NCBI RefSeq assembly: GCF_040954645.1
Contig: NC_092813.1
Coordinates: 14,486,136-14,550,135 of the forward strand
From: Diabrotica undecimpunctata
Taxonomy: Eukaryota; Arthropoda; Insecta; Coleoptera; Chrysomelidae
DNA length: 64,000 nucleotides
Reading direction: 5' to 3'
Below are positions 63,590 to 64,000 of this stretch, piece by piece. The notes beneath the pieces are model-generated. The model did not search any database. It was not told the origin of the DNA and saw nothing but the letters and a program-made list of their open reading frames with translations. How positions within the stretch are numbered: the first letter of the stretch is position 1; every line of letters starts with the position of its first letter. The position numbers were made by a program, and so were the translations under genes.

Positions 63590-64000
63590 TTCATCTAAAA
63601 AGGGCAAAATAAAATAATAAATTGTAAACTAATAATTTGAGCACAGAAAAACAAGAAGGATATATCATTAAACAGGGTCATTGTTTGCAAAAATAAATAG
63701 CGACATTTTGATTTTTCTTACTTTGTTTCATAAATTTAATAACTACATCTTCGTTTTGACAATCAATAAAAAGGCAACATCTATATTTTTATGACTGCCC
63801 AGATTTTATATGAACTAGTGTCATTAATCAGCTTTATTTAATACCTATAGCCAGAAAAGAATTGAGTTATTATTATTAAATAGGGGTAAGTGATGACTGG
63901 AAGATTTGTAAATTATTTCTCTCGGCACTCGAAAAGCCGAAAATATAAGACTGTTGTTGCGATGGACGTCTTCTTCACATACAAAAAAACACATTGTCAG
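63590..64000. other. No recognised feature
   Basis: AT-rich sequence to the end of the window, no supported gene or repeat. Confidence 0.4.

Overview
This window looks like repeat-rich, AT-rich nuclear DNA of an arthropod, most likely an insect. The evidence is a dense nest of arthropod-type transposable elements: Polinton, piggyBac, mariner, jockey/CR1-, R1- and RTE-like LINEs, gypsy/errantivirus-like LTR elements and many (AT)n microsatellites. The species cannot be named from sequence alone. I recognise no ordinary single-copy host gene, no rRNA or tRNA and no CRISPR array.

The centrepiece is a 17.8 kb Polinton/Maverick (polintovirus-like) element at 5962-23788. It has near-identical terminal inverted repeats, an exact 6-bp target-site duplication (CAAGAA at 5956-5961 and 23789-23794) and a nearly full viral gene set. 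A replication block reads rightwards (OB-like small protein, protein-primed DNA polymerase B). A compact leftward block holds a packaging ATPase, a DUF8207-like protein, a fiber-like coiled-coil protein, a chromodomain integrase and an unknown acidic protein. A rightward morphogenesis block holds a PLA2/pX-like minor virion protein, an adenain-like protease, a small unknown protein, the penton-like minor capsid protein, the double-jelly-roll major capsid protein and a right-end unknown protein. The element sits inside, and splits, an older minus-strand LINE (3393-5961 and 23789-24465). Most genes are open, but the ATPase and the fiber-like gene each carry a frame break. The protease has no ATG ahead of its conserved start. 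It lies in the -1 frame behind the PLA2 gene, just after a canonical A_AAA_AAC slippery heptamer.

Left of the Polinton (1-5961): a DDE-transposase pseudogene broken by an insertion bounded by hAT-like inverted repeats, a LINE 3' scrap, a perfect 32-bp-arm hairpin, a degenerate LINE and the left half of the split LINE. Right of it (24.4-36.5 kb): the LINE ORF1 remnant, a truncated piggyBac, an R1-like LINE, a second decayed piggyBac, a LINE scrap and two RTE-like LINEs in opposite orientations. From 36.5 to 57.4 kb, LTR elements and LINEs are interleaved with nine long (AT)n tracts. Here lie a SAP-domain gag with an LTR, a spliced DUF7869-like gene fragment that appears to split a reversed LTR, an errantivirus-like env remnant, a nearly full-length LINE carrying a 547-bp foldback insertion, and a gypsy-like element with two LTRs, gag, protease and RT. 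From 57.4 kb to the end are a LINE scrap, a mariner-like element with about 290-bp inverted repeats and an Asp-to-Asn change at the first catalytic position, and a third decayed piggyBac.
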